Source of the DNA: Streptomyces sp. CB02400
GTDB taxonomy: Bacteria > Actinomycetota > Actinomycetes > Streptomycetales > Streptomycetaceae
NCBI RefSeq assembly: GCF_001905725.1
Contig: NZ_LIWB01000001.1
Span: 620,001 to 684,000 of the forward strand
Length of the DNA: 64,000 nucleotides
Direction of reading: 5' to 3'
This document shows positions 25,735 through 33,351 of the stretch, one piece after another. Numbering within the stretch: the first letter of the stretch is position 1; every line of letters starts with the position of its first letter. Both the position numbers and the translations under genes were made by a program. The notes under the pieces were generated by a model. The model saw only the letters and a list, made by a program, of their open reading frames with translations, was not told where the DNA came from and searched no databases.

Positions 25735-26337
25735 ATGACTGGTTATACGGCACGCCTCTCGACGGTGCTGGGCGAGCCGCCCATGCGCTACCGCGATGCG
25801 GTGGCCTGGCGTCGGTTGGAGCGCGATCTCAGGGTGAGCCTTCCGACGGAGTACAAGGAGATCGTCGACGGCTATGCGCCTGTGGAGATCAACGGACACC
25901 TGCATCTGATGCACCCGGCGACGAGGCGATGGAACCTCGCGGAGAAGATCCGCAGCACGTCGGAGGCTTGGTCTCAGGTCGAATGGGACGAGGACGAACC
26001 CGAAGGGGACCCCCGTGAGTCTCTTGGAGTGTTCGAGTTGCGCTTCGGTGATGCGGACGGCTTGATTCCGATCGCCTCCACCAATCGAGGAGAGACGATC
26101 TTCTATGCGCCCAAGGGCGGGCAGGGGGCGGGAACCCTGTTCGTCGAGAACGGGGAGGGCGAGTTCTTCGAGTACTCCATGGGGTTCGCCGAGTGGCTGT
26201 GGCACTGGCTCAATGGCGAGGAGGTCACGGGGCCGGGCGGTTCCGCCTGTTACCCCGGCCCCGTGGCGCTCCGGAACCTTCCCATGACTGCGGACGAGAG
26301 GCCGGAGATGCGGTACGGGCCCGCGCCTGGCGTGTGA
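25735..26337 (+). CDS. SMI1/KNR4 (SUKH) family protein, second copy
   Basis: A 200-aa protein whose LPTEYKEIVDGYAPVEI segment near residue 37 and following LHLMHPATRRWNL match the SUKH fold. It is only distantly similar to the gene before it, so this is probably not a recent duplication. The ATG begins 2 bp after the preceding stop; a GTG overlapping that stop is an alternative. Codon use is also less GC-extreme than in neighbouring genes. Role as immunity protein inferred from family. Confidence 0.83.
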   Translation: MTGYTARLSTVLGEPPMRYRDAVAWRRLERDLRVSLPTEYKEIVDGYAPVEINGHLHLMHPATRRWNLAEKIRSTSEAWSQVEWDEDEPEGDPRESLGVFELRFGDADGLIPIASTNRGETIFYAPKGGQGAGTLFVENGEGEFFEYSMGFAEWLWHWLNGEEVTGPGGSACYPGPVALRNLPMTADERPEMRYGPAPGV

Positions 26338-26372
26338 TGACGGGCGACAGGGTGGCGCCGTTCAGGAGCGCT

Positions 26373-26576
26373 CTACGCCGTTGCCGCGCTGGTGTCCTCT
26401 GACGGGACGGACAGGAAGGCGGTCCAGGCCCCCGGGGTCACGGTGAGGTGGGGGGCTTCCGGGGTCTTGGAGTCGCGGATGTGGACGGCGGTGGGGTGTG
26501 CGGCGACTTCGAGGCAGGCGCCGCCTTCATCCCCGCTGTAGCTCGACTTGAACCACCGAAGTGCGGTGCCACTCAT
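26373..26576 (-). CDS. DUF397 protein
   Basis: A 67-aa protein with the DUF397 signature (WFKSSYSGDEGGACLEVA near the start, HIRDSKTPEAPHLTVTPGAWTAF at the end). In Streptomyces such genes accompany XRE-DUF5753 regulators and affect development or antibiotic production, best known from the whiJ region. The ATG overlaps the upstream XRE stop as ATGA, so translation is coupled. It may be a small partner or antagonist of that regulator. Confidence 0.92.
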   Translation of the reverse strand: MSGTALRWFKSSYSGDEGGACLEVAAHPTAVHIRDSKTPEAPHLTVTPGAWTAFLSVPSEDTSAATA

Positions 26577-27391
26577 CATTCTCCCAGGAGACGGTCCAGC
26601 ATCGCTCTCGTATCTTCCGTGTTGAGAGCCTGAGTTCGCAGCATCGCATACTTCTGCGTGAGGATCCCTACCTCGTCGGGGGCGGCCACCAGGTGGCTGC
26701 CCCGCTGGGTCTCGGTGTAGGCGAGCCTTTGGTGCTCTGGTGTCTCCAGCAGGATGAACGGACCGTTGAGTCCAGCGTGTGAAGTGCGGCCCAACGGCAG
26801 GATCTGAAGCGTGATTCCGGGTACGTTGGCGCACTCTCGTAGATGCTGTACTTGCTCCGCGTACACGTCTGCTCCGCCCAGACGATCCCGTAGCGCGGCC
26901 TCCCAGATGATGAAACTTGCCGTGGGCGACATGCGGCGGTGCAGAATTTCCCGCCGTGCGATGCGTGCCTCGACCAGATGCGCGATCTCGTCCTCGTCGT
27001 AGACCGGGACCCGGCTGCGGAACACCGCCTGTGCGTATGCCTCGGTCTGCAACAGGCCCGGAACCAGCAAGCTCTCGTACCAGGAGATCGCAATTGCCTC
27101 CCGCTCCCGGTCCAGATACTCCTCCGCCCACAGCGGAATCAGGTCCACCTCCGGCATCCGGCTCAGGGCGACCGACAACGCCCCCTTGGTGCACAGCAAT
27201 TCGTCGAGCTGCTCGGCGAGGTCCGGCTTCAGCGGCCGTCTGCCCTGTTCGATCGACGCGATCTGCTGTTCACTGATGACGAACCGCTCGCCCAGTGACC
27301 TCTGCGTGTGGCCGGCGGCCTGGCGGTACAGGGCGAGCAGCGCGCCCACCATCTTCATCGCGGAGGCGTTCCGCCGTGTCGTGGTGCTCAT
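26576..27391 (-). CDS. XRE-family regulator with DUF5753 domain
   Basis: A 271-aa WhiJ-like regulator. The HTH is near residues 20-55 (QRSLGERFVISEQQIASIEQGRRP) and the DUF5753 domain occupies about 90-265 (AISWYESLLVPGLLQTEAYAQAV, GRTSHAGLNGPFILLETPE). The ATG at MSTTTRR has GGGAG ten bases upstream. It is coupled to the DUF397 gene and divergent from a HATPase gene, the typical three-gene arrangement. A ligand for DUF5753 is unknown. Confidence 0.92.
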   Translation of the reverse strand: MSTTTRRNASAMKMVGALLALYRQAAGHTQRSLGERFVISEQQIASIEQGRRPLKPDLAEQLDELLCTKGALSVALSRMPEVDLIPLWAEEYLDREREAIAISWYESLLVPGLLQTEAYAQAVFRSRVPVYDEDEIAHLVEARIARREILHRRMSPTASFIIWEAALRDRLGGADVYAEQVQHLRECANVPGITLQILPLGRTSHAGLNGPFILLETPEHQRLAYTETQRGSHLVAAPDEVGILTQKYAMLRTQALNTEDTRAMLDRLLGE

Positions 27392-27503
27392 GAGGTCGAA
27401 CTCCCCACCCGTGCGCGTACGTTCGCCGTCGCGTACGCGTACGGTCGGGCCGTACGGGTGCGCGGACTGTTCCATGGTGGGTACGGAGCGTCACTCTCGT
27501 CCC

Positions 27504-28019
27504 GTGAATCAGGAAACTTCACCCCCGACCCCGGCCCCCTCCCCACGTGAGCGTTTCTTCGGACGTGAGCGTCGTTCCGTGCCCGGTGCACGGACGTTCG
27601 CGCGCCGGGCGCTGGAGGACTGGGGTGTGCGCGGGCGCACGGACGATGTGCTGCTGTGCGTCAGTGAATTGGCGACCAATGCGCTGCTGCACGGCGTGCC
27701 GCCCGGCCGTGGATTCCTCCTCCGCCTCCTGCCGTACGCCGACGGCGTCCGCGTCGAGGTGCACGACAGCGGGGGCGGTGTGCCCGCCGTACCGCAGGAC
27801 GAGCCCGACGAGAGCGGGCGCGGGCTGCTGCTAGTGGCCGGGCTGGCGGACAAGTGGGGTGTGGGGGAGCGGACCCCCGGCAAGGTCGTCTGGTGCGAGT
27901 TCGCTACGGGGTCCGCAGCGCCGACGCCACCGACGCGATCGTCTCCGGTCCCACCCGGCAACACCCTCCGATCAGCCGGGCCCCCGACTCACGCCAGCCC
28001 TTCACCTGCCCGGCACTGA
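27504..28019 (+). CDS. Histidine-kinase-like ATPase (anti-sigma type)
   Basis: A 171-aa protein from a GTG start, with a GHKL ATPase fold at residues about 20-135. The N-box is CVSELATNALLHG, the G1 region VEVHDSGGG and the G2 region ESGRGLLLVAGLAD. Such proteins act in the cytoplasm as anti-sigma or anti-anti-sigma kinases in Streptomyces, or sit with XRE/DUF397 pairs as here. After WCEF a Pro/Ser-rich tail of about 40 residues overlaps the convergent methyltransferase gene by 116 bp, an unusually long overlap. Confidence 0.85.
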   Translation: MNQETSPPTPAPSPRERFFGRERRSVPGARTFARRALEDWGVRGRTDDVLLCVSELATNALLHGVPPGRGFLLRLLPYADGVRVEVHDSGGGVPAVPQDEPDESGRGLLLVAGLADKWGVGERTPGKVVWCEFATGSAAPTPPTRSSPVPPGNTLRSAGPPTHASPSPARH

Positions 28020-28815
28020 ACGTCGACCGGCCCGTCCACGCCCGCGCCCCGGCGTCCCACGTCTCGCCGCTGTTGGGGTAGACCACGACCGGTTTGCCGG
28101 TGACCCGCGCCGCGAGGGTCACCGCGCGGTCGGCGTCCTCCGGGGTGCAGCAGTTCACGCCGACCGCGATCACCTCGTCCGCCCGTGCCGCCAGCGCGAA
28201 GGCCTCCTCCAGCGGCTGGCCGGCGCGGGTGCGGTCGCCGGACGCCGAGTACGACAGCCAGGCGGGTACGCCCAGGCCGCGCAGCGCACGCAGCAGGGCC
28301 TGGGCCTCGTCCGTGTCGGGGATCGTCTCCAGGGCGAGTACGTCCGGGGCGGCCCCCGCCAGGACCTCCATGCGCGGGCGGTGGAAACGCTCCAGTTCCG
28401 CCACGCTCAGCCCGTACCGGCCCCGGTACTCCGAGCCGTCCGCGAGCATCGCGCCGTACGGGCCGACCGAGGCCGCCACCCACAGCGGGCGCGTCACCCT
28501 GGCCCGTCGGGCCGCCGTACGGGCACACTCCACACTCAGAGCGAGCAGTTCGGCCGCCCCCTCCCGGCCGATCCCGCGCCGCGCGAACCCCTCGAACGTG
28601 GCCTGGTAGCTCGCCGTGATGGCGACATCCGCGCCCGCCTCGAAATACGCGAGGTGGGCCGCCGTCACCGCCTCGGGGTCCTCGGCGAGCAGCCGGGCCG
28701 ACCACAGCTCGTCGCTCAGGTCGTGCCCGGCCGCCGCGAGCTGGTTGGACATGCCACCGTCGAGTACGACCGTGCCGTCCGCGAGTGCCTCGGCGAGGGC
28801 GGGAGGGGTGCTCAT
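27904..28815 (-). CDS. mmuM: Homocysteine S-methyltransferase
   Basis: Transfers a methyl group, typically from S-methylmethionine or S-adenosylmethionine, to homocysteine to make methionine in the cytoplasm. The 303-aa protein has the zinc ligands GVNCC near residue 227 and GGCCR near residue 288 and the start motif VVLDGGMSNQL. No signal peptide. It is cotranscribed with nothing obvious downstream; its 3' end overlaps the HATPase gene on the opposite strand. The zinc-ligand set and length support MmuM over BhmT. Confidence 0.9.
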   Translation of the reverse strand: MSTPPALAEALADGTVVLDGGMSNQLAAAGHDLSDELWSARLLAEDPEAVTAAHLAYFEAGADVAITASYQATFEGFARRGIGREGAAELLALSVECARTAARRARVTRPLWVAASVGPYGAMLADGSEYRGRYGLSVAELERFHRPRMEVLAGAAPDVLALETIPDTDEAQALLRALRGLGVPAWLSYSASGDRTRAGQPLEEAFALAARADEVIAVGVNCCTPEDADRAVTLAARVTGKPVVVYPNSGETWDAGARAWTGRSTFSAGQVKGWRESGARLIGGCCRVGPETIASVASALRTP

Positions 28816-28836
28816 ACCGACGAGGCTAGAGGGCGC

Positions 28837-29238
28837 TCACGCCGGGTCCGCCGAGCCCCGCCTGTCCTCGACGTGGACGACGTGGAGTTCGGTGCCGTCC
28901 CGGTGGCGTTTGGAACGTCCGAGCAGTCCGACGGCGATTTCCGACCGGTCCTGGGGCTCATCGGGGCCGACGTAGGTGAGGACGTCGGCGTGGTGCCCGG
29001 TGACGACCCATCCCTCGGCGTCCTTGAGGTCGATCACTCCGAAGTCCCCTGCCGCGGACCCGGCGTGCGCCGGGCCGAACCCCCGCAGGATCCCGGTGGC
29101 CTGTTCGGCCGGCTCTCCCTCCGGAGCTGTCAGCACGACACAGGTGCCGTGCTCGAACAGCACCCACGACTTGCGGGGGTCGGCGAGGAGCCGCTGCCAG
29201 ACGTCTATCAGTGTCTCGGTGTTCACGGCGGTCATCAT
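28837..29238 (-). CDS. Conserved small protein of unknown function
   Basis: A 133-aa acidic protein (WQRLLADPRKSWVLFEHGTCV near the start, HADVLTYVGPDEPQDRSEIAVGLLGR near the end). No known domain was identified. The start is one of two adjacent ATGs; the ribosome site is weak. It begins 56 bp after the stop of a septum-formation-like lipoprotein gene and ends 21 bp before the methyltransferase start, so the three may be cotranscribed. Confidence 0.7.
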   Translation of the reverse strand: MMTAVNTETLIDVWQRLLADPRKSWVLFEHGTCVVLTAPEGEPAEQATGILRGFGPAHAGSAAGDFGVIDLKDAEGWVVTGHHADVLTYVGPDEPQDRSEIAVGLLGRSKRHRDGTELHVVHVEDRRGSADPA

Positions 29239-29294
29239 GCCGCAGGGCACTGACACAGGGTGGCGACCGGCTCTTCGCCGACGGGGGCGGGGTG

Positions 29295-30185
29295 TCAGCC
29301 CGCCCAGATCTCCGCGTCGTCGGCCGGGACGGTGGTGGCCAGGCCCAGTTCCTTGCGGGCGGCGACCGACTTGTTCGGGTCGATGTCGGTGAACGCCGGG
29401 TCGTAGGCCACGTAGAACGCGTCGGCGTCGGCGGCGTTCGCGGCCTTCTCCCAGTTCCCGGCCGCCTTCGTCAGCGTCGTGCGGAGCTTGCCGACCTCGG
29501 TGCCCTCGATGCCGTCCAGGCCCTTGAGGTGGGTGTCGAGGGCGGCGGCGACGGCCTTGGCCTGTGCCTTGTAGCCGGCCAGGTCGTCCTCGATGGTGTC
29601 CTTCTCGGACTGGTTCGCCCACAGGGCGTTGTAGACCGCGTTCGAACCCGTGAGGTACGTGGTCTGCTCGGGCTCGAGGGACTTCGCGGTGTCCAGCGAG
29701 CCGTTGAGCTTGCCTCCCTCCGCGGTGTAGGTGCAGCTCACCGAGCGGTCGCCGGTCGCCCAGCTCTCCTTGGTCGGGGTGTAGTAGAAGAGGGCGGCGC
29801 CCTTGGGGAGCGCCCAGGTGTCCGGGGCGTACTTCTGCGCCTCGACCGGGCAGCGCTCGTCCGCGATCGCCGAGATCTCGTCGTCGCCGGGGTACTCCGT
29901 GCCCTTCTTCTGGATCGCGAACTCGCCGACGACCTGGCCCTCGTGCGCCTCGTCGCAGGGCACGATCTCGACGGAGAACGCCTCCCCCTCGGCCTTGCCG
30001 TTCGGGTTGTAGCAGTCGCCGGTGTCCAGCGAGAACACCGAGCGCTGGCGGGCCACCTTCTTCGCGCCGTCCTTGGCGCTGTCGACGGCGTCGGAGACGT
30101 CCGAGCATCCCACCGCGCCGATCGCGAGCAGGGCGACAACGGCGGATATGCCGCGAAGGGAACGACGCGGGGCACGGATTGCCAT
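29295..30185 (-). CDS. Septum-formation-domain lipoprotein
   Basis: A 296-aa protein with a signal peptide and lipobox AIGAVGCSD (Cys about 27). The central region resembles the actinobacterial septum-formation domain: LDTGDCYNP, IVPCDEAHEGQVVGEF, and a later ERCPVEA cysteine, then SCTY. The two paired cysteines should form disulfides outside the membrane. Family members are thought to act at the cell envelope, but a direct role in division is not shown by sequence. The C-terminal third is helical and lysine-rich. Confidence 0.82.
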   Translation of the reverse strand: MAIRAPRRSLRGISAVVALLAIGAVGCSDVSDAVDSAKDGAKKVARQRSVFSLDTGDCYNPNGKAEGEAFSVEIVPCDEAHEGQVVGEFAIQKKGTEYPGDDEISAIADERCPVEAQKYAPDTWALPKGAALFYYTPTKESWATGDRSVSCTYTAEGGKLNGSLDTAKSLEPEQTTYLTGSNAVYNALWANQSEKDTIEDDLAGYKAQAKAVAAALDTHLKGLDGIEGTEVGKLRTTLTKAAGNWEKAANAADADAFYVAYDPAFTDIDPNKSVAARKELGLATTVPADDAEIWAG

Positions 30186-30776
30186 GACGTGTACATCCTC
30201 TTATTTGATCTTCATGAGGGTCGCGCGCATCGTATGTCATCTCTGTGGCCCGGGTGCGCGCGGGCCCTCACCTCATCGTGGCGTCTCCGACTCGCCACGG
30301 ACCGCGATGGTTGTATCCGGGCCGCCCGCGGACCGGATGCCGACCGACGAAGCCCAGGCCGCCCGTGAGGCGGTACCGGACGTTCGAGCCCTGCCGCAGG
30401 GCATATGCCTGCGTCTCCGCGTCCGGCTCCGACAGCACGCGGCCGATCAGGCGGTCCCCCTCGCGGGCGACCTGGGGCACGCCCGCAGCCCGTCGGCAAG
30501 TACGCACGTCAAGCCCGCGCTGAAGGCGGTGGAACCGGAGGTGCCCGCCGGTCCGTCCCGGCCGGCGTGGACGGGGAGCACGTGCTGCTGCCGGTTCCCG
30601 TGGTGTGCCGGATCGTGCCCGGAGCGCTGCGGGTGCGCGTCCCGAGGGGTGCGGTGGGTAGGCGGCCGGGGAACGGGGCACCCGACTGGCCGCGGGTGAC
30701 GAGGCTCGCGCTGGGCCGCCGCGACGACGGCCCCTGGAACGGCGGTTTCGGCCGTTGACCGGGAAGGCGGTGGACG
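30186..30776. other. 590-bp region without intact gene; lipid-kinase-like remnant
   Basis: No convincing gene covers this stretch. At 30567-30758 on the plus strand one frame reads VDGEHVLLPVPVVCRIVPGA and continues LRVRVPRG, which resembles the C-terminal end of diacylglycerol/lipid kinases. No kinase body precedes it, so it is probably a fragment of a lost gene. The rest holds the septum-protein promoter and the leader of the amidotransferase. Confidence 0.4.
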
Positions 30777-31604
30777 ATGTGCCGTTGGCTCGCCTATTCG
30801 GGCACTCCCGTCCTGCTCGACAGCATCCTCTACAGGCCGGCCCACTCACTGATCGACCAGAGCCTGCACGCCAAGATGGGCGTCGAGACGACCAATGGTG
30901 ACGGGTTCGGCGTGGGCTGGTACGTGCCGGACAAGGACAGCCCCGCGGTCGTCCGGGACATCGGACCGGCCTGGAGCGACCGCAACCTGCGGGAGATCGC
31001 CGGGCACGTCGTCTCCCCGCTCTTCTTCGCCCACATCCGGGCCTCGACCGGCACGGCGGTGCAGCAGACCAACTGCCATCCGTTCCGGCACGGCCGCTGG
31101 ATGTGGATGCACAACGGGGCGATCGCCGAGTTCCACCTGGTCAGGCGCGACCTCGCGCTGGCCGTCGAGCCGGAGCTGTTCCCGTACGTCGAGGGCTCCA
31201 CGGACTCGGAGATGATGTTCTACCTCTCGCTGACCCTCGGCCTGGAGGAGGACCCGCCCGGTGCCGTCGCCCGGATGACCGGCCTGGTGGAACGCGTCGG
31301 CCATGAGCACGGCGTGGAGTTCCCGATGCAGATGACGGTCGCGGTGACCGACGGCGTGCGCCTGTGGTCGTTCCGCTACTCCAGCCAGAAGGAGTCGCGC
31401 TCGCTCTTCTACAGCACCCGCGTGGACACCCTGCGCTCCCTCCACCCGGACCTGGCCTTCCTGCGCGAGATGTCCGACGACGCCCGCCTCATCGTCTCCG
31501 AACCCCTGGGCGACCTGCCCGGCGCCTGGAACGCGGTCCCGGAGGGGACGTACGGCGTCGTCCAGCCGGAAGGGGACCGGATGGGGACCTTCACACCCCA
31601 GTGA
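30777..31604 (+). CDS. Class II glutamine amidotransferase (YafJ/EgtC-like)
   Basis: A 275-aa Ntn-type amidotransferase. Cys2 (MCRWLAY) becomes the N-terminal nucleophile after Met removal. Further motifs are NGDGFGVGWY near residue 40, the HIRASTGT segment near 85 and HNGAIAEF near 111, which form the glutamine pocket. Alone, such enzymes hydrolyse glutamine or gamma-glutamyl amides; EgtC works in ergothioneine synthesis, but no other egt gene is near, so the role remains open. Confidence 0.9.
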   Translation: MCRWLAYSGTPVLLDSILYRPAHSLIDQSLHAKMGVETTNGDGFGVGWYVPDKDSPAVVRDIGPAWSDRNLREIAGHVVSPLFFAHIRASTGTAVQQTNCHPFRHGRWMWMHNGAIAEFHLVRRDLALAVEPELFPYVEGSTDSEMMFYLSLTLGLEEDPPGAVARMTGLVERVGHEHGVEFPMQMTVAVTDGVRLWSFRYSSQKESRSLFYSTRVDTLRSLHPDLAFLREMSDDARLIVSEPLGDLPGAWNAVPEGTYGVVQPEGDRMGTFTPQ

Positions 31605-31662
31605 TCCATGACCGCCCCCGCGGACGACCGCGAGCCGCAGGAGTGCCGTCGTCCTCCGTGGT

Positions 31663-32637
31663 TCAGGACAGGTCTCCGTAGCGGGCGACCATCGCGGCGG
31701 CGCGGTCGCGCAGGGAGGCGCGCAACGACCGCGGGGAGAGGGCTTCCGCGTCCGTACCGAGCTGCCACAGCGCCCATTCGGCGTGCCGTGCGTCCTGGAA
31801 GGTCACCTCCAGCCGCAGCCGGCCGTCCGCGTCGGGTTCTTCCGCGCGGACGGCCAGCGCGGTGTCCAGCAGGTCCTCCCGCCGCGCCGGGTCCACCCGT
31901 ACCAGCACGGTGATGTGGTCGCCGCCGGAGAGGAACCGCGCGGAGCGCTCCCGCCAGATCCGGTCCAGATCGACCCGGTCCGGCCGCTGTGCCGGTTCGG
32001 GGAGTTCCTCGGCGGCCAGCACCCGCGACAGCCGGTAGGTGCGGTCCGCGCCCGATCTCGTGGCCAGCAGGTAGCCCCGGTCGCGTACGGTGACCAGGCC
32101 GATCGGGTCCACCGTGCGCCACTGCGGGGTCCGGCCCGTGGCCGCGTAGTGGATGCGCAGCTTGTGTCCGGCGAGCACCGCGCGCCTGACCTCGATCATC
32201 GTGGTGCCGGGCACCTCCTCGGCGGCCGGCCGGCGTGAGAGCAGGTCGGTCTCCGGGTCGACGAGGAATCGCCGGGCCGCGTCGCTCGCGGAGGCCCGGT
32301 GGCTCTCGGGCAGCGCGTCGACCACCTTCCGCATGGCCGAGGCGAGCGCCGATCCGAGGCCGAACACCTGCTCGCCGCGCCCCGATCCGGCGGCCAGCAG
32401 GGCGAGGGCCTCGTCGTGGTTCAGCCCGGTGAGCTCGGTCCGGAAACCGGGCGCCAGCGCGAAACCGCCGTGCCTGCCGCGTTCGGAGTAGACCGGGACG
32501 CCGGCCGCGGACAGCGCCTCGATGTCGCGCAGCACGGTGCGGGTGGACACCTCCAGCTCGCGGGCGAGTGTGTCCGCCGTCAGCCGACCGCGCTGACGCA
32601 GCAGCAGCACCAGCGAGACCAACCGGTCGGCGCGCAT
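31663..32637 (-). CDS. HTH-WYL-domain transcriptional regulator
   Basis: A 324-aa regulator. The N-terminal winged HTH reads RLTADTLARELEVSTRTVLRDI near residues 18-39. The WYL domain around 140-200 carries RIHYAATGRTPQWRTVDPIGLV and GYLLATRSGADRTYRLSRV, and a WCX-like C-terminal extension follows. WYL proteins sense nucleic-acid or nucleotide ligands in other systems. It is divergent from a RidA gene across 142 bp and probably controls it or itself. Confidence 0.93.
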   Translation of the reverse strand: MRADRLVSLVLLLRQRGRLTADTLARELEVSTRTVLRDIEALSAAGVPVYSERGRHGGFALAPGFRTELTGLNHDEALALLAAGSGRGEQVFGLGSALASAMRKVVDALPESHRASASDAARRFLVDPETDLLSRRPAAEEVPGTTMIEVRRAVLAGHKLRIHYAATGRTPQWRTVDPIGLVTVRDRGYLLATRSGADRTYRLSRVLAAEELPEPAQRPDRVDLDRIWRERSARFLSGGDHITVLVRVDPARREDLLDTALAVRAEEPDADGRLRLEVTFQDARHAEWALWQLGTDAEALSPRSLRASLRDRAAAMVARYGDLS

Positions 32638-32779
32638 ACGAGAACTTTATCGGAATACGTGACAGAGGGTGTCGTGATGGGTTGGGAGGCTCGTTGCCGC
32701 GACGTCGGGGCCGGTGGTCACCGAGCCGACGGACGTACGTACTTCCCGTGATTCTGATGCGAACGGAGCTGACGTGGCG

Positions 32780-33175
32780 ATGGAACGAACGGCGGTCAAC
32801 CCGGTGACGTGGTCGGTGGAGATGGGGTTCAACCAGGGCGAGGTCGTCTCCGGGCACACCCGGACCCTGTACGTCTCGGGGCAGACCGCGACGGGCGCCG
32901 ACGGCAGGCCCCGGCACGAGGGCGACATGGCGGCGCAGTTGGCGCTGAGCCTCGACAACCTGGAGGCCGTGCTCGGCGAGGCCGGCATGTCCCTCGCGAA
33001 CCTCGTCCGGCTCAACGTCTACACCACCGACGTCGATCTGCTGTTCCCCCACTACGGCGTGCTGGCGGCGCGGCTGGGCGCCGCCGGGGTGGCACCGGCC
33101 ACCACGATGCTCGGGGTGACGCGACTGGCGATCCCCGGCCAACTGGTCGAGCTCGAGGGGACCGCCGTCGCGTAA
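32780..33175 (+). CDS. RidA-family protein
   Basis: A 131-aa YjgF/YER057c/UK114 protein. RidA enzymes hydrolyse reactive enamine/imine intermediates; the family's conserved arginine should be the one in LVRLNVYTTDVD near residue 84, and the C-terminal glutamate is in LVELEGTAVA. The ATG start has GGAG 12 bp before it; a GTG two codons upstream is possible. Divergent from the WYL regulator. Other members of this subfamily bind small ligands rather than catalyse. Confidence 0.9.
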   Translation: MERTAVNPVTWSVEMGFNQGEVVSGHTRTLYVSGQTATGADGRPRHEGDMAAQLALSLDNLEAVLGEAGMSLANLVRLNVYTTDVDLLFPHYGVLAARLGAAGVAPATTMLGVTRLAIPGQLVELEGTAVA

Positions 33176-33351
33176 CACGCCCATCGGGAGACTCACGGTG
33201 GCGGGTCGTCCGCGGCGGCGGCCCGTCCGCCGGAGTGCCGAACCGAGCCGGGCTTTTGCGTCCAGCGTCAAAGGCGTGGCGTGGTGGTGGAGTTGCGGCG
33301 AATGTTGGCCGGGAACGCCCCTGTGCCCACCGTTCACTGGAGAGAGCCGCC

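Noticed and set aside
30268..30849. Minus-strand ORF of 193 aa in the 30.2-30.8 kb gap
   Set aside because: It overlaps the start of the amidotransferase gene, its composition is mixed and no domain was recognised; a middle part (GDRLIGRVLSEPDAETQAYA) looks coding-like but is not enough.
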